A stretch of DNA of 64,000 nucleotides from Filimonas lacunae (GCF_002355595.1 NZ_AP017422.1:4836001-4900000); one strand, 5' to 3'. Numbered from the stretch's first letter, positions 45,101 through 55,701 are shown. Program-made: numbers and translations. The notes: generated by a model not told the origin, from the letters alone.

Positions 45101-45325
45101 TTACGCGATGGCAGCTTTATGCGTCTGAAATCGCTGGAAGCAGGTTATACCTTTCCTAAAAGATGGACCACGCACATGCACCTCGAAAATGTGCGCCTGT
45201 ACTTTAGCGGCTTAAACCTGCTTACGTTCAGTCACTTTAAATTATGGGACCCGGAGCAATCCGGTAATGGATTTGCCTATCCTATTCAGAAAGTGTTTAA
45301 CCTGGGCCTTAACATCAATTTCTAG
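42146..45325 (+). CDS. SusC/RagA TonB-dependent outer-membrane transporter (PUL 2)
   Basis: 1059 residues from ATG 42146, chosen because MKSKSSCYCLCLLFTLL…ALSQ is a proper signal peptide; the frame is open further upstream without one. Order: CarboxypepD_reg-like domain (about 28-110), TonB box region DEVVVTAFG, plug (GVIAFQRAGQPGADNSQFFIRG region; SFSILKDASAAALYGARGANGV), barrel to the terminal KVFNLGLNINF. It imports the PUL 2 glycan together with the SusD protein 21 nt downstream. No STN domain, consistent with control by a one-component GntR protein. Confidence 0.95.
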   Translation: MKSKSSCYCLCLLFTLLASLQALSQSTTRTVTVTGTVKDTSGKILEGASIIANAKKATATSSDQNGRFILDVPVGSDVVVAFVGFVEQHFTINSDTRTLEVTLKPIATSGDEVVVTAFGRRQRKEAVVGSVSTINPGQLKIPASNLTNAMAGQVAGVIAFQRAGQPGADNSQFFIRGVTTLGYSASPLILVDNVELTASDLARLQVDDIASFSILKDASAAALYGARGANGVILVTTKEGKPGKARINIRLENSISKATKNIQLADPITYMKAYNEAITTRDPLATPFYTPNQILNTQATIDKAPGSNPYIYPAVDWMSMLFKNQTTTRRANFSVSGGNDVTKYYIAGSYNRDNGILQVNPVNNFNSGMKFENYQLRSNLNVKVTKTTEIVVRLWGNFNDYTGPISKDSNSLATDLYSKVLHTSPVAFPAFYEPDSATRLNKHILFGNTTNNASGSLLDNPYADLMLGYKSFSESRMSAQFEVNQNLSALTKGLSFRGIFSTNRYSYFDLMRAYKPFYYSVQSYDPNANYYTLRWLNNQPGAAQEFLSYYEGGKNIYTFIYLQGTLEYNRSFGQHNVSGALVGTRQQTQRGNSGSLLQSLPYRNLNYAGRASYAYANKYFLEANFGYNGSERFAKDHRFGFFPTIGAGWVISNENFWKGGITDVITRLKLRGSYGLVGNDNIGDQRFFYLSSVTPDGGPGAVFGSGNSTSMNGTSIQAYPNPDVTWETSQKSNLAAEITLFNKMNITAEIYHEYRYNILIPRGYIPVTAGIEGSAQDNLKANLGTAYSQGLDLHIDYKQVFSKNLQASVMANLTVTSNKAGHYEEPEYKYAYRFQSGKPINQQFGYVAERLFVDDKEAANSPTQLFGGNSLPMGGDIKYRDINKDGVITSDDQVPLGLPTTPQVIYGFGFSTVYKSFDLSAFFQGLARESFFIDASATAPFVGNAQLLKAYSDNHWSEENQNLYALWPRYSAQTVSNNTQKSSWWLRDGSFMRLKSLEAGYTFPKRWTTHMHLENVRLYFSGLNLLTFSHFKLWDPEQSGNGFAYPIQKVFNLGLNINF

Positions 45326-45346
45326 CTTGCCATAAACAGTTACAAG

Positions 45347-47260
45347 ATGAAACTTCTTTTCAAAATATTACCGGTAGCCATCGCCTTACAGTTTGCTGCA
45401 TCCTGCAAAAAATACCTGGATGTAACACCCGATAACGTGGCCACACTGGAAAGCGCATTTACCAATGCCAACGAAACACAGGCTTACCTGTTTGGCTGTT
45501 ACTCCACCTTACAGGCCCTGGCCGATGTACGCCGCAACCCAGGCTTCACGTCCTCAGCCGAAGTAGTATTCCCTATCACCCTGCAAGACCCTACCGTGTT
45601 AGGCGGCGCAGGTGGCGATGCAGGTTTTAACCTCATGCGTGGCTTACAAAATGCCGAAAACCCGATACTCAATTACTGGCAGGGGTATAACATGGGCCTG
45701 AACCTGTGGCGTCCCATACGCATGTGTAATACCTTTTTAGACAATGTAGACAAACCTACCGATGTATCCCAGTTTCAAAGAACAAGATGGATAGCAGAAG
45801 CTAAGTTTTTAAAAGCATACTACCACTACTGGCTTATTCGCATGTATGGCCCTATACCCATTTCGGATGTAGCGCTGCCTGTAAATACCACCAGCGAAGA
45901 AGTTCGGCAGAAACAACAAACAGTAGACTCCTGTTTCAACTATGTAGTGCGTTTACTGGATGAGGCTGTACCCGGCTTACCCGCAGCCATTCAAAACTCA
46001 GCAACCGAAGCAGGCCGTATTACTTCTACCATTGCACTGGCAGTAAAAGCCGAGGTATTAACCACACAGGCAAGCCCCCTGTTCAATGGCAACCCCGACT
46101 ATGCACAGGTAAAAGGTAAAGATGGGCAGTTCTTATTTCCCACCACAGCCGATGCCACCAAATGGCAAAAAGCAGCAGTAGCCTGTAAAGCAGCGATTGA
46201 CGCCGCTAACGCCACGGGCGCAGGTTTATACCAGTTCACCAGCAATGGCAACATTGTTCATATGAGCGACAGTACCAAACAGCTGCTTGCATTACAAGGC
46301 GGTTTTGTGGAAAGCTGGAACCCCGAACAGGTATGGACCTTAAACCCCACTTTTGGATGGAGCTATATGGCCACACCACGCGTGAATGCCGATGCTGCTT
46401 CGGATGCCTTTGCCGTGTATTCTAACTTTTCAGTGCCCCTGGCCGAGTCGGAACTGTTTTACACCAGCAATGGCGTACCCATTACAGAAGACAAAACCTG
46501 GGACTATACCAACCGTTATAAAACGCAGCCGGGTGATGATGCACACCGCTATTATATAAAAAACAATTACACCAGCGCCAGCGGCAATTTTCACCGCGAA
46601 CCCCGTTACTATTCCAGTATTGCCTTCGACGGCAGCGTATGGTTTGGATCGGGCAATACCGATGACAACAATCCCTATTATATCAACGCAGTAAACGGTT
46701 ATGCATCCTATGTACCGCAACGCTATAACGTTACCGGCTACTGGGCTAAAAAACTGGTACACTATTTATCTTCTGCCGGTAAAACCACGGTATGGAAAAG
46801 TTACTCCTGGCCTTTCATACGCATTACCGGTTTATGGCTGTTGTATGCAGAATGTTTAAACGAAGCCAATGGCCCTTCCAGCGTTGCTTATGAGTGGCTG
46901 GACAAAGTGAGGGCACACGCAGGTTTACCAGGTGTGGCACAGGCGTGGACACAATACTCCCGCAACCCCGGCAAATATGCTACTAAAGATGGGCTGCGCC
47001 AGATCATACACCAGGAAAGAAGGATTGAGCTGGCTTTTGAAGGCCAGGCGGGATGGGATTTAAGAAGATGGAAAGAATTACAGAACGTACTATCCGGCCC
47101 TGTGCAGGGATGGAACTACAGGCAAAAAACAGCACCTGGCTTTTACCAGGTATCCAACGTGTACCAGCCTGTATTTAACGTGCGCGATTATTTATTTCCT
47201 ATTCAGAATTACGATTTACTCACTAACCCCAACCTCGTGCAAACGCCTTACTGGCAATAA
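45347..47260 (+). CDS. SusD/RagB family glycan-binding lipoprotein (PUL 2)
   Basis: 637 residues, longer than the usual 480-600. Lipobox in LQFAASCKKYLDVTPDN, SusD-like N-terminus, and the diagnostic C-terminus QERRIELAFEGQAGWDLRRWKE then YLFPIQNYDLLTNPNLVQTPYW (in part). Extra length lies in the middle (about 280-470), where the glycan-binding face is formed. It caps the SusC pore of PUL 2. Confidence 0.95.
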   Translation: MKLLFKILPVAIALQFAASCKKYLDVTPDNVATLESAFTNANETQAYLFGCYSTLQALADVRRNPGFTSSAEVVFPITLQDPTVLGGAGGDAGFNLMRGLQNAENPILNYWQGYNMGLNLWRPIRMCNTFLDNVDKPTDVSQFQRTRWIAEAKFLKAYYHYWLIRMYGPIPISDVALPVNTTSEEVRQKQQTVDSCFNYVVRLLDEAVPGLPAAIQNSATEAGRITSTIALAVKAEVLTTQASPLFNGNPDYAQVKGKDGQFLFPTTADATKWQKAAVACKAAIDAANATGAGLYQFTSNGNIVHMSDSTKQLLALQGGFVESWNPEQVWTLNPTFGWSYMATPRVNADAASDAFAVYSNFSVPLAESELFYTSNGVPITEDKTWDYTNRYKTQPGDDAHRYYIKNNYTSASGNFHREPRYYSSIAFDGSVWFGSGNTDDNNPYYINAVNGYASYVPQRYNVTGYWAKKLVHYLSSAGKTTVWKSYSWPFIRITGLWLLYAECLNEANGPSSVAYEWLDKVRAHAGLPGVAQAWTQYSRNPGKYATKDGLRQIIHQERRIELAFEGQAGWDLRRWKELQNVLSGPVQGWNYRQKTAPGFYQVSNVYQPVFNVRDYLFPIQNYDLLTNPNLVQTPYWQ

Positions 47261-47306
47261 CACCTGCTGGCCACATCCCATTACTACAATCACTTAACGA
47301 ATACAT

Positions 47307-48566
47307 ATGAACCTACTATACAAACGGGCTTATACACTGCTGATGGCCGCCACCTGGCTGGCCGCGCAACCTGCCTGCAAAAAAACAGATGGTTATAACG
47401 ATATAGTATCAGACGATACCAGCAAACCAGGTGTAGTAACCAATGTTAGAGTAACCAACTTTAATGGCGGCGCTTACATCACTTACAACCTCCCTTCGTC
47501 TAAAAACATTTTATATGTGCAGGCGGAGTATAAAATAAATGACCACGCCAGTCGTCAAACGAAATCATCTTTTTATTCGGACAGCCTTACTGTAAGCGGC
47601 TTTGCCAAAAGCCAGGATTACACCGTAACACTATACGCCGTATCACGCGCGCAGGTAAAATCCGATCCGGTACAAATAACTGTACATCCTGATACGCCAC
47701 CTTACCTGTTGGTGCTGCCCACCATTGTATTAAGCAATGATTTTGGAGGTGTAAACATTCGCGTTACCAACAAAAGCAAAGCCAACCTGGGCATTATCAC
47801 TATCCAGCCCGATGCGGTTACTAAAAAGATGGAGATCATCAACCAGAACTATACCAACCAGGATTCTATCAACTACAGCATTCGAGGGTACGACACCACT
47901 ACATACCGCTTTGGGGTATACATTACCGATCAGTGGGGTAATATTTCCGACACGGTATATGCCAACATCAAACCTATCTATGAAGTGATGATGACTAAAT
48001 CATTGTTCAAAGCCATGAAATTTCCTTCCGATGTAGGTACCGACTTTGGTTGGGAAATGCCCTACCTGTGGGATAACAACACCGGCTCGCCCGGCTTTCA
48101 CTCCACCTTTCCCAGCTCAGTACCTTTGCCTAAATGGCTCACTTTTGACATGGGACAAAGCGCCAAGCTCAGCCGCTACAATGCCTGGTTCAGAGGTATT
48201 GACGGCAGCAACAACTTTCTGTGGGCATCCGGCGCACCACAAACCTGGGTAATATGGGGTAGAAACACAGATGCCGTGGATGAAACATTACCAGGCGACA
48301 CATTGGCTTTACCCGCCGTAGGCCAGGCTACACCAAACGGATGGATTAATATGGGCATGTATCATTTGCCGGCACAACCTTCTGGCCTGATAGCCCCGCA
48401 ATACACCAATGCCGATCTGGCTTACTGGAATGCAGGCTTTCCATTCAACTTTGATTTAAACCTGCCCAAAGTAAGATACCTGCGCTTTGAGTGTTTTACC
48501 AACGCAGGCGGCAGTAACGAATTCTTTAACATGATGGAATTAAGCTTCTGGGGCGATCCCCGGTAA
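47307..48566 (+). CDS. Surface glycan-binding lipoprotein (DUF4959-DUF5126-DUF5000 type)
   Basis: 419 residues. Lipoprotein signal (AAQPACKK), fibronectin-like N-terminal domain (PGVVTNVRVTNFNGGAYITY), a middle domain (ADQWGN-like IYITDQWGNISDTV) and a C-terminal discoidin-like domain (LWDNNTG…PKWLTFDMGQSAKLSRYNAW, WVIWGR, VRYLRFECF). This order matches the surface lipoproteins that sit third and fourth in many Bacteroidota PULs and bind glycan beside SusD. It starts 46 nt after susD. Confidence 0.85.
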   Translation: MNLLYKRAYTLLMAATWLAAQPACKKTDGYNDIVSDDTSKPGVVTNVRVTNFNGGAYITYNLPSSKNILYVQAEYKINDHASRQTKSSFYSDSLTVSGFAKSQDYTVTLYAVSRAQVKSDPVQITVHPDTPPYLLVLPTIVLSNDFGGVNIRVTNKSKANLGIITIQPDAVTKKMEIINQNYTNQDSINYSIRGYDTTTYRFGVYITDQWGNISDTVYANIKPIYEVMMTKSLFKAMKFPSDVGTDFGWEMPYLWDNNTGSPGFHSTFPSSVPLPKWLTFDMGQSAKLSRYNAWFRGIDGSNNFLWASGAPQTWVIWGRNTDAVDETLPGDTLALPAVGQATPNGWINMGMYHLPAQPSGLIAPQYTNADLAYWNAGFPFNFDLNLPKVRYLRFECFTNAGGSNEFFNMMELSFWGDPR

Positions 48567-48599
48567 CACATGCAGGCATTCACTTACAAACCAATTACA

Positions 48600-49820
48600 A
48601 TGAAACGCAACATATTCATGATCACTATAGCAGCCGGCTTGTTCCTCACAGCCGCCTGCAGCAAAAAAGCAACCGACTACCGGTCTTTTTTAAATGGCGA
48701 AGAGCTTATCTATCCCGGCGCAGTTACCAACGTAACCGTTATGCCAGGCAATGGCCGCCTGATGCTTGCATGGACACCCAGCCCCGACCCCGGCATTGCC
48801 AAATACGTGGTGTACTGGAACAACTACAACGATTCTGTAGTAATCAAAGCCACCACCCACAATGCCAGCGATACGGTAAAAACCTTGATCAATAACCTTT
48901 CGGAATACAACTATTCTTTTTATATTAATTCATTCGATAGCAGTGGTAACAAATCTATTACCACTACGGTAAACAATGCGCGCTCATACGGAGCTATCTA
49001 CCAAAGCACATTATACAACCGCCTGCCGGATGCATCCACCCCTTTTGTGGTAAACGACGACAAAACAGTAACGCTGAATTTTACCACACCCGACACTATC
49101 AACATTACTACTACCATCCACTATACCAATGCAGCAGGTGCGCCTTCTGTAATAAACATTGGCCCCGGTGCCAAAACAGTAACCCTGCCCTCTTTCCTGT
49201 CAGGCTCAAAAGTCACCTACCAATCTTCTTATATTCCGGCAAAGTATGCAATAGACACTTTTACAGTGGCTGTAGCAGACACCTTCCCCGAAATATTCCG
49301 GATTGTAGTATGTAACAAAAGTTTGTTCAAAGAAATGCCCTTACCCGGCGATGCAGGCGTGTATGAATCACAAACCTCTGTAAGCAGGTTATGGGATGGC
49401 TCTACTACTCCACAGCAATACCCCAACATCTACCATAGCAACGATGCACAAAAAATTCCATTAGCATTAAGCTTTGATATGGGTGCTGTATACAACCACT
49501 TGTTAACACTGGAAGAAACAGGCAGATCGGGCAGCTATCACAGTCCGGATAATTTTGAAATATGGGGCATTGCCGATACCACCAATGCCATTACACCCTT
49601 GCCCACTCAAAACAGCGGCTGGACAGCGGATATGCAAACCAAAGGCTGGACTTTATTGTTAACAGCCAAAAGAGGAGACGATGGCGTGGCTGCCATGAAG
49701 TTTACTGTCATGGACAACCCACCGCCTGTTCGCTTTATCAGAATGCGCATACTGCATGTGGCCAGCAACTCCGACAATTCGGCCAACATGAGTGAGCTTA
49801 CTTTTTGGAACAAAGAATAA
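48600..49820 (+). CDS. Second surface lipoprotein (DUF4998-discoidin type)
   Basis: 406 residues from ATG 48600; an upstream in-frame start at 48570 lacks a signal sequence. The lipobox is in LFLTAACSKK. Residues about 35-120 look like DUF4998 (YPGAVTNVTVMPGNGRLMLAW, YVVYWNNYNDSV), then a second beta domain, then a C-terminal discoidin-like domain (SRLWDGSTTPQQYP, ALSFDMGAVYN, FEIWGI, VRFIRMRIL). It is homologous in plan to the preceding protein and probably binds the same glycan. Confidence 0.83.
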   Translation: MKRNIFMITIAAGLFLTAACSKKATDYRSFLNGEELIYPGAVTNVTVMPGNGRLMLAWTPSPDPGIAKYVVYWNNYNDSVVIKATTHNASDTVKTLINNLSEYNYSFYINSFDSSGNKSITTTVNNARSYGAIYQSTLYNRLPDASTPFVVNDDKTVTLNFTTPDTINITTTIHYTNAAGAPSVINIGPGAKTVTLPSFLSGSKVTYQSSYIPAKYAIDTFTVAVADTFPEIFRIVVCNKSLFKEMPLPGDAGVYESQTSVSRLWDGSTTPQQYPNIYHSNDAQKIPLALSFDMGAVYNHLLTLEETGRSGSYHSPDNFEIWGIADTTNAITPLPTQNSGWTADMQTKGWTLLLTAKRGDDGVAAMKFTVMDNPPPVRFIRMRILHVASNSDNSANMSELTFWNKE

Positions 49821-49837
49821 ATACATCCCCCGTTACA

Positions 49838-52800
49838 ATGAGAAACTGGTGCTTTATATTTTTACTGTGGAGCGGCCTGGCACAAGCCCAGGCTCCGCTT
49901 CCGGTTTTACCGAAAGACGATTTTATTACCGTACGCGATGGACTACCTCATTTTTACCAAAGCTTACATACTACACATAAAGCCACCATTGGTTTTGTAG
50001 GTGGTTCTATTACCTACAACCCGGGTTGGCGCAACAAACTATGCGCCTGGCTGCAACAGCAATACCCGCAGGTGCAGTTTACTTTTGTAACTGCTGCCAT
50101 CCCTTCACTAGGCAGCGTAGCGCATGTATTTCGCCTGCAAAACGATTTACTCAGTACTACGCGCCCCGACCTGGTGCTGGTAGAAGCCGCAGTAAATGAT
50201 CGTGGCAACGGCACAGACAGCATTACACAAATACGCGCACTGGATGGCATTGTGCGCCAGATAAAGCAACAGAACAAATTCACAGATGTGGTTCTCATGT
50301 CGTTTGCCGATCCAGACAAAACCAATGACTACCACCACCACAAAACGCCTGTAGAAATCGCCAATCACGAAGCAGTAGCCGCTCACTACCACCTGCCCTC
50401 TGTAAACCTGGGCAAGGAAGTGCACGACCGCATTCAACACCACGAACTGGACTGGGATCGCGATATCAAAGACATTCACCCTTCAGAATACGGGCAGCAG
50501 CTCTACTTTCAAACAATTCAGCACCTGCTACAGGTGTGCCTTGGCAAGCAACCCGCGCGTACCATGGCTACCATACCCGCAGCCATGAACAAAGCCAGCT
50601 TTGAAGCAGGTTATTATTACGATATTACCCGTGCGCAAACAGATAACAACTGGACACTGGATAAAGACTGGACTCCTACTGATGGACTCTCTACCCGCGA
50701 AGGCTTTGTGCACGTTCCCATGCTTACCAGCGCAACACCGGGAGCCACCTTACAACTACCCTTCCAGGGCACTGCCGCAGGTATAGCAGTAACTGCCGGT
50801 GCAGATGCAGGTACTATCACCTATTCTATTGATAACGGCCCGCCCCAAACGCTGGATCTATATACCGTACATAGCAGCTGGCTGCACCTACCCAGCTATT
50901 ACCTGCTGGCCGGCAATCTCACCAATGGCAAACATGTATTACATATTACCATCAGCCAGCAAACCAATACCAAAAGCAAAGGCCACGCCTGTCGTATTGT
51001 ACACTTCCTGGTAAATGGCCCGCAGCTCACTAAAAGCATCACCGATTTTGTGAATCCATTCATAGGCACAGGGGCAGCAGGCTCCGGCCTTTCGGGCAAC
51101 ACCTTTCCTGGTGCTACCGTTCCCTTTGGAATGGTACAACTAAGCCCCGACACGCGCGATGTGCCAGACTGGGGCACTGCCTCCGGGTACGACTACAACG
51201 ATAAAACCATTGCCGGCTTCAGCCACACCCACCTGAGCGGTACCGGTGTTGCCGAACTGTTCGACGTGCTGTTAATGCCCATCACCGGCCCCACCAGCAC
51301 AGAGCCGGGCGATGCATCCCAACCGGGAAGCGGTTACCGTTCCACCTTCTCACATCAACAGGAAACAGCACGGCCCGGCTATTACCAGGTAAAGTTGTTA
51401 CAGTATAATATCAACGCCGAGTTAACCGCTACCACACATGCCGCCTTTCATCGTTATACTTATCCAGCCAACAGCAACAGTCATGTAGTAATAGACCTGA
51501 ACCACTCGCTTAACAAAAACAGCTGGAACACGCGCATCATTCAATCACAGCTGAAGCTCGTAAACGCTCGCACCATTGAAGGCTATCGCATCATCACCGG
51601 ATGGGCCAAACTAAGAAAAGTATATTTTCATATAGAATTCTCCCGCCCGGTAACACAGCACCTGTTTGTGGATGGCAATACCACTTATTACAACAATGCG
51701 GTGATCAACGGCAGCAATGTGCGTGCAATACTTGATTTTGATACCCCTGCCAACAGCCCCCTGCTGGTAAAAGTGGGACTTTCCTCTGTAAGCATTGCCA
51801 ACGCACAACAAAACCTGCAACACGAAATTGCCCATTGGAACTTTGACCAAACCACCACTCAGGCAAAGCAGCTATGGCAACAGGAGTTACAAAAAGTAGC
51901 CGTAGAAGGCACCGATAAACAAAAAGAGATCTTTTACACAGCCTTATACCATACCTTTTTACAACCCAACACCTTGTCGGATGTAAACGGTTCGTTTATG
52001 GCTGCCAACTATACACAACAACATACCACCGGTACCCATTACAGCACCTTTTCGTTATGGGACACCTACCGCGCCGCGCATCCATTATACACCCTGTTAC
52101 AACCACAGCGAAGCGCACAATTTGTAAAAAGTATGCTTAGCCAATACACAACCTATGGCTATTTACCGGTTTGGCAGTTATGGGGGCAGGAAAACTATTG
52201 CATGATAGGCAACCATGCTATCCCTGTTATTACAGACGCCGTGTTAAAAGGCATTCCCGGCATTGATATACAGCAGGCATATGAAGCAGTAAAAAACTCT
52301 TCTCTTATCGCGCACCCCAACTCGCCTTTTGCTATTTGGGAACGCTATGGCTATATGCCGGAAAACATCCAAACACAATCTGTTTCCATTACACTGGAAA
52401 TGGCTTACGACGACTGGTGCGTAGCACAACTGGCTAAGAAGCTGGGCAAAACAGCAGATTACCAGCGCTTTCTGCACCGCTCGCAATACTACCAGAACCT
52501 GTATAATCATCAAACACATTTCTTTCAATCCAAAGACGATAAGGGCAATTGGATGGCACCTTTCGATCCTTTAAAATACGGCTCTAACGGTGGCAATCCT
52601 TTTACAGAAGGCAACGCCTGGCAATACTATTGGTATGTGCCACATGATGTACCACAACTCATTACACTCACCGGTGGCAACCAGGCTTTCATCAGCAAGC
52701 TGGACAGCTTTTTCACCCTTAGCCACAACACAGAAGAGATCAATAACAATGCATCAGGCTTTATAGGTCAGTATGCACATGGTAACGAGCCCAGCCACCA

Positions 52801-53248
52801 TGTGGCCTACCTCTACAACTATGCAGGCCAGCCCTGGAAAACACAGTACTATGTTCAGAAAATAATGCGCGAACTATACAACAATGGGTCTTCGGGCTAT
52901 GCAGGCAATGACGACTGTGGCGAAATGTCGGCCTGGTATGTATTCAGCGCATTAGGCTTTTACCCGGTGAACCCTGCTAATGGTGTATATGCCATCGGCA
53001 GTCCGCTATTGGCCCATGCAAAGCTGCAATTACCCGGAGGAAAAACATTTACCATCCGCACCCATACATCATCTGACAATGACATCTATATTCAATCGGC
53101 CACTTTAAACGGAAAACCTTACACGCACACCTATATCCGCCACAGCGATATTATGCAGGGCGGCACACTGGAGTTTACGTTAGGCCCGCAACCAGCTACC
53201 AGCTGGGGTGTACTACCAGATGACAAACCTATTCACAACAGTTTTTAA
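49838..53248 (+). CDS. SGNH esterase - GH92 alpha-mannosidase fusion
   Basis: 1136 residues from ATG 49838, which gives the signal peptide MRNWCFIFLLWSGLAQAQ; a start at 49805 overlaps the previous gene. Residues about 45-225 are an SGNH/GDSL-type hydrolase: GFVGGSITYNPGW (Ser57 region), AVNDRG, and DIHPSEYG with Asp/His. Residues about 240-390 form a beta-sandwich common after such esterases. From about 400 a complete GH92 follows: FVNPFIGTGAAGSG, PGATVPFGMVQLSPDTRD, FSLWDTYRAAHPL, HGNEPSHH (general acid, about 981), GNDDCGEMSAWYVF (base, about 1024). It should remove an ester group and alpha-mannose from the same chain. Confidence 0.93.
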   Translation: MRNWCFIFLLWSGLAQAQAPLPVLPKDDFITVRDGLPHFYQSLHTTHKATIGFVGGSITYNPGWRNKLCAWLQQQYPQVQFTFVTAAIPSLGSVAHVFRLQNDLLSTTRPDLVLVEAAVNDRGNGTDSITQIRALDGIVRQIKQQNKFTDVVLMSFADPDKTNDYHHHKTPVEIANHEAVAAHYHLPSVNLGKEVHDRIQHHELDWDRDIKDIHPSEYGQQLYFQTIQHLLQVCLGKQPARTMATIPAAMNKASFEAGYYYDITRAQTDNNWTLDKDWTPTDGLSTREGFVHVPMLTSATPGATLQLPFQGTAAGIAVTAGADAGTITYSIDNGPPQTLDLYTVHSSWLHLPSYYLLAGNLTNGKHVLHITISQQTNTKSKGHACRIVHFLVNGPQLTKSITDFVNPFIGTGAAGSGLSGNTFPGATVPFGMVQLSPDTRDVPDWGTASGYDYNDKTIAGFSHTHLSGTGVAELFDVLLMPITGPTSTEPGDASQPGSGYRSTFSHQQETARPGYYQVKLLQYNINAELTATTHAAFHRYTYPANSNSHVVIDLNHSLNKNSWNTRIIQSQLKLVNARTIEGYRIITGWAKLRKVYFHIEFSRPVTQHLFVDGNTTYYNNAVINGSNVRAILDFDTPANSPLLVKVGLSSVSIANAQQNLQHEIAHWNFDQTTTQAKQLWQQELQKVAVEGTDKQKEIFYTALYHTFLQPNTLSDVNGSFMAANYTQQHTTGTHYSTFSLWDTYRAAHPLYTLLQPQRSAQFVKSMLSQYTTYGYLPVWQLWGQENYCMIGNHAIPVITDAVLKGIPGIDIQQAYEAVKNSSLIAHPNSPFAIWERYGYMPENIQTQSVSITLEMAYDDWCVAQLAKKLGKTADYQRFLHRSQYYQNLYNHQTHFFQSKDDKGNWMAPFDPLKYGSNGGNPFTEGNAWQYYWYVPHDVPQLITLTGGNQAFISKLDSFFTLSHNTEEINNNASGFIGQYAHGNEPSHHVAYLYNYAGQPWKTQYYVQKIMRELYNNGSSGYAGNDDCGEMSAWYVFSALGFYPVNPANGVYAIGSPLLAHAKLQLPGGKTFTIRTHTSSDNDIYIQSATLNGKPYTHTYIRHSDIMQGGTLEFTLGPQPATSWGVLPDDKPIHNSF

Positions 53249-53268
53249 TTTCATAATCATACCTATCC

Positions 53269-55701
53269 ATGCGTTTAATCCCCTCTTACAAAATTGCATT
53301 ATATCTTCTGCTGGCAGGTGCACCCGTAACGGCAACACTGGCACAGCAAAAGACCGCCGGCAAAGCCCCGCTACGCCTGTGGTTTGATAAACCAGCCACA
53401 CAATGGGAAGAAACACTACCCCTGGGCAATGGCCGGCTGGGCATGACGCCCGATGGCGGCGTAACCCGCGAAACCGTTGTGCTGAATGATATTACCTTAT
53501 GGTCGGGCGCACCACAGGATGCCAACAACTACGAAGCATATAAAAAACTACCGGAGATAAAAAAACTGCTGATAGCAGGTAAGAACGATGAAGCCCAAAG
53601 CATCATTGACAAAGACTTTATCTGCACCGGCAAAGGATCGGGCGGCGATAACTATGGCTGCTTTCAAATGCTGGGCAACCTGGAATTGCTGTATAGTTAT
53701 AACGGGGTAACCGGCAACCAGGTGCAGCCCACTCACTACAGCAGAAGCTTATCCCTGTCGGATGCGGTAGCACATTGCAGCTATGAGGTGAACGGCGTAA
53801 CCTATACCCGCGAATACATTACCAGCTTTGGCGATGACATCAACATCATTAAACTCACCGCCAGCAAGCCCGGGCAAATCAATTGCACTCTTAGCTTGAA
53901 TCGTCCGGAAAAAGCCACCAGCCATGTTCAGGGCCAGCAACTGTGGTTGTATGGTCAGCTCGAAAATGGCATTAACGGCAAAGGCATGCGCTACCAGGCC
54001 ACTGCACAAGCCCAGCTACAAGGTGGCACCCTTACCACCAGCAACAATACACTGGTGATTAAAAATGCTACGTCTGTTATCCTGTTTATAGCCGCAGCTA
54101 CCGATTACAAGGATAGCGCGTACCAGCAACACCTGCAGCAAACCCTTGCCGCAGCTATGCGCAAAAGCTATACGCAGCAGGTACAAACACATATTACCCG
54201 TTATCAAAAACTATTTAACCGTGTAAGCGTAACCCTCGGTAACAGTGCTGCCGACAGCCTTCCCACCGACACGCGCCTTACCCGTTTCAGACAACAACCC
54301 AACAGCGACAATTCCTTACCAGTACTGTTTTTCCAGTTTGGTCGCTACCTCAGCATAGCGAGCACCCGTGTAGGCCTGCTGCCCCCCAACTTACAGGGCT
54401 TGTGGGCCAACCAGGTGCATACACCCTGGAACGGCGATTACCATTTAGATGTAAATGTGCAAATGAACCATTGGGCACTGGAAACTGCCAACCTCTCTGA
54501 GTTAAACCTGCCTTTAGCCAACCTGGTAGCCGACATGGTGCCACATGGCGAAAAAACAGCCAAAGCCTATTACAATGCCAATGGCTGGGTAGCACACGTT
54601 ATCACCAACCTGTGGCAGTTTACCGAGCCTGGCGAAAGTGCATCCTGGGGCATTTCCAAAGCAGGCTCCGGCTGGCTTTGTAACAACCTGTGGCAGCATT
54701 ACCTGTACAGTAACGACAAAAGCTATCTGCAAAAAATATATCCGGTACTAAAAGGCTCTGCTACCTTTTATGTAAGTATGCTTACAGAAGATCCTGCCAC
54801 ACACTGGCTGGTTACGTCCCCCGCTTCGTCTCCGGAAAACTCTTTTTACCTGCCCGATGGCAGTGGCAAATCGGCCAGCATATGTATGGGACCTACTATC
54901 GACAACCAGATAGTGCGTGAACTGTTTAACAACGTAATCGCTGCATCCCAGGTGCTGGGCACAGATGCCGCCTTCCGCACAACGCTGCAAACCACACTGC
55001 AACGCGTGCCCCCTGCCGGACAAATATCCAAAGACGGACGCCTGATGGAATGGCTGCAGGACTATAAAGAAACCGACGTAAACCACCGGCATATTTCGCA
55101 CCTGTATGGTTTATATCCTGCCCCGCTTATTACGCCCGAAGCCACCCCCGAACTGGCAGAAGCCTGTAAAAAAACATTAAACGTGCGCGGTGATGATGGC
55201 CCCAGCTGGTCTATTGCTTATAAATTGTTATTCTGGGCACGCCTGCACGATGGCAACCGCGCCTACAAATTGTTTTGTGAGATTATGAAGCCAACGCTGA
55301 AAACAGATATTAACTATGGAGCCGGTGGCGGCGTATATCCCAACCTGTTAAGCGCCGGCCCTCCGTTTCAGATAGATGGCAATTTTGGCGCGTGTGCCGG
55401 TATTGGCGAAATGCTGCTGCAAAGCCACGCGGGCTTTATACACCTGCTGCCCGCTATACCTGATAACTGGCAGGCCGGCGGCTCTGTGAAAGGCTTAAAA
55501 GCAGAAGGAAACTTTACAGTGGATTTCAGCTGGAAAGATGGTAAAATTACAACGTATACCATTACTGCTCCACAGCCCTTTACTACTGGGGCATGGAACA
55601 ATACATTGTGCAGGAAACACTGGCATCCCGCAGCCTGGCCGCCAGTCAGAAAGGGATATCGCTTGCTTGTGTGGGTAAACTGCTGGCCCCGCTGTTGCTG
55701 A
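53269..55701 (+). CDS. GH95 alpha-L-fucosidase/galactosidase, C-terminus replaced
   Basis: 810 codons. Signal peptide ends [11 protein letters not shown]95 N-terminal domain ([24 protein letters not shown], quoted in part) and barrel: [15 protein letters not shown] (catalytic Asn pair), [11 protein letters not shown] (general acid Glu), [15 protein letters not shown] (Asp region), and the final sandwich [15 protein letters not shown]. Family similarity ends at about residue 769. The last 41 codons read a neighbouring symporter gene in the wrong frame (Trp/Cys/Arg-rich tail). The enzyme therefore lacks roughly the last 15-25 native residues; the catalytic core is intact, so it may still work. 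GH95 removes alpha-1,2-fucose or, in some members, alpha-L-galactose. Confidence 0.9.
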   Translation: MRLIPSYKIALYLLLAGAPVTATLAQQKTAGKAPLRLWFDKPATQWEETLPLGNGRLGMTPDGGVTRETVVLNDITLWSGAPQDANNYEAYKKLPEIKKLLIAGKNDEAQSIIDKDFICTGKGSGGDNYGCFQMLGNLELLYSYNGVTGNQVQPTHYSRSLSLSDAVAHCSYEVNGVTYTREYITSFGDDINIIKLTASKPGQINCTLSLNRPEKATSHVQGQQLWLYGQLENGINGKGMRYQATAQAQLQGGTLTTSNNTLVIKNATSVILFIAAATDYKDSAYQQHLQQTLAAAMRKSYTQQVQTHITRYQKLFNRVSVTLGNSAADSLPTDTRLTRFRQQPNSDNSLPVLFFQFGRYLSIASTRVGLLPPNLQGLWANQVHTPWNGDYHLDVNVQMNHWALETANLSELNLPLANLVADMVPHGEKTAKAYYNANGWVAHVITNLWQFTEPGESASWGISKAGSGWLCNNLWQHYLYSNDKSYLQKIYPVLKGSATFYVSMLTEDPATHWLVTSPASSPENSFYLPDGSGKSASICMGPTIDNQIVRELFNNVIAASQVLGTDAAFRTTLQTTLQRVPPAGQISKDGRLMEWLQDYKETDVNHRHISHLYGLYPAPLITPEATPELAEACKKTLNVRGDDGPSWSIAYKLLFWARLHDGNRAYKLFCEIMKPTLKTDINYGAGGGVYPNLLSAGPPFQIDGNFGACAGIGEMLLQSHAGFIHLLPAIPDNWQAGGSVKGLKAEGNFTVDFSWKDGKITTYTITAPQPFTTGAWNNTLCRKHWHPAAWPPVRKGYRLLVWVNCWPRCC

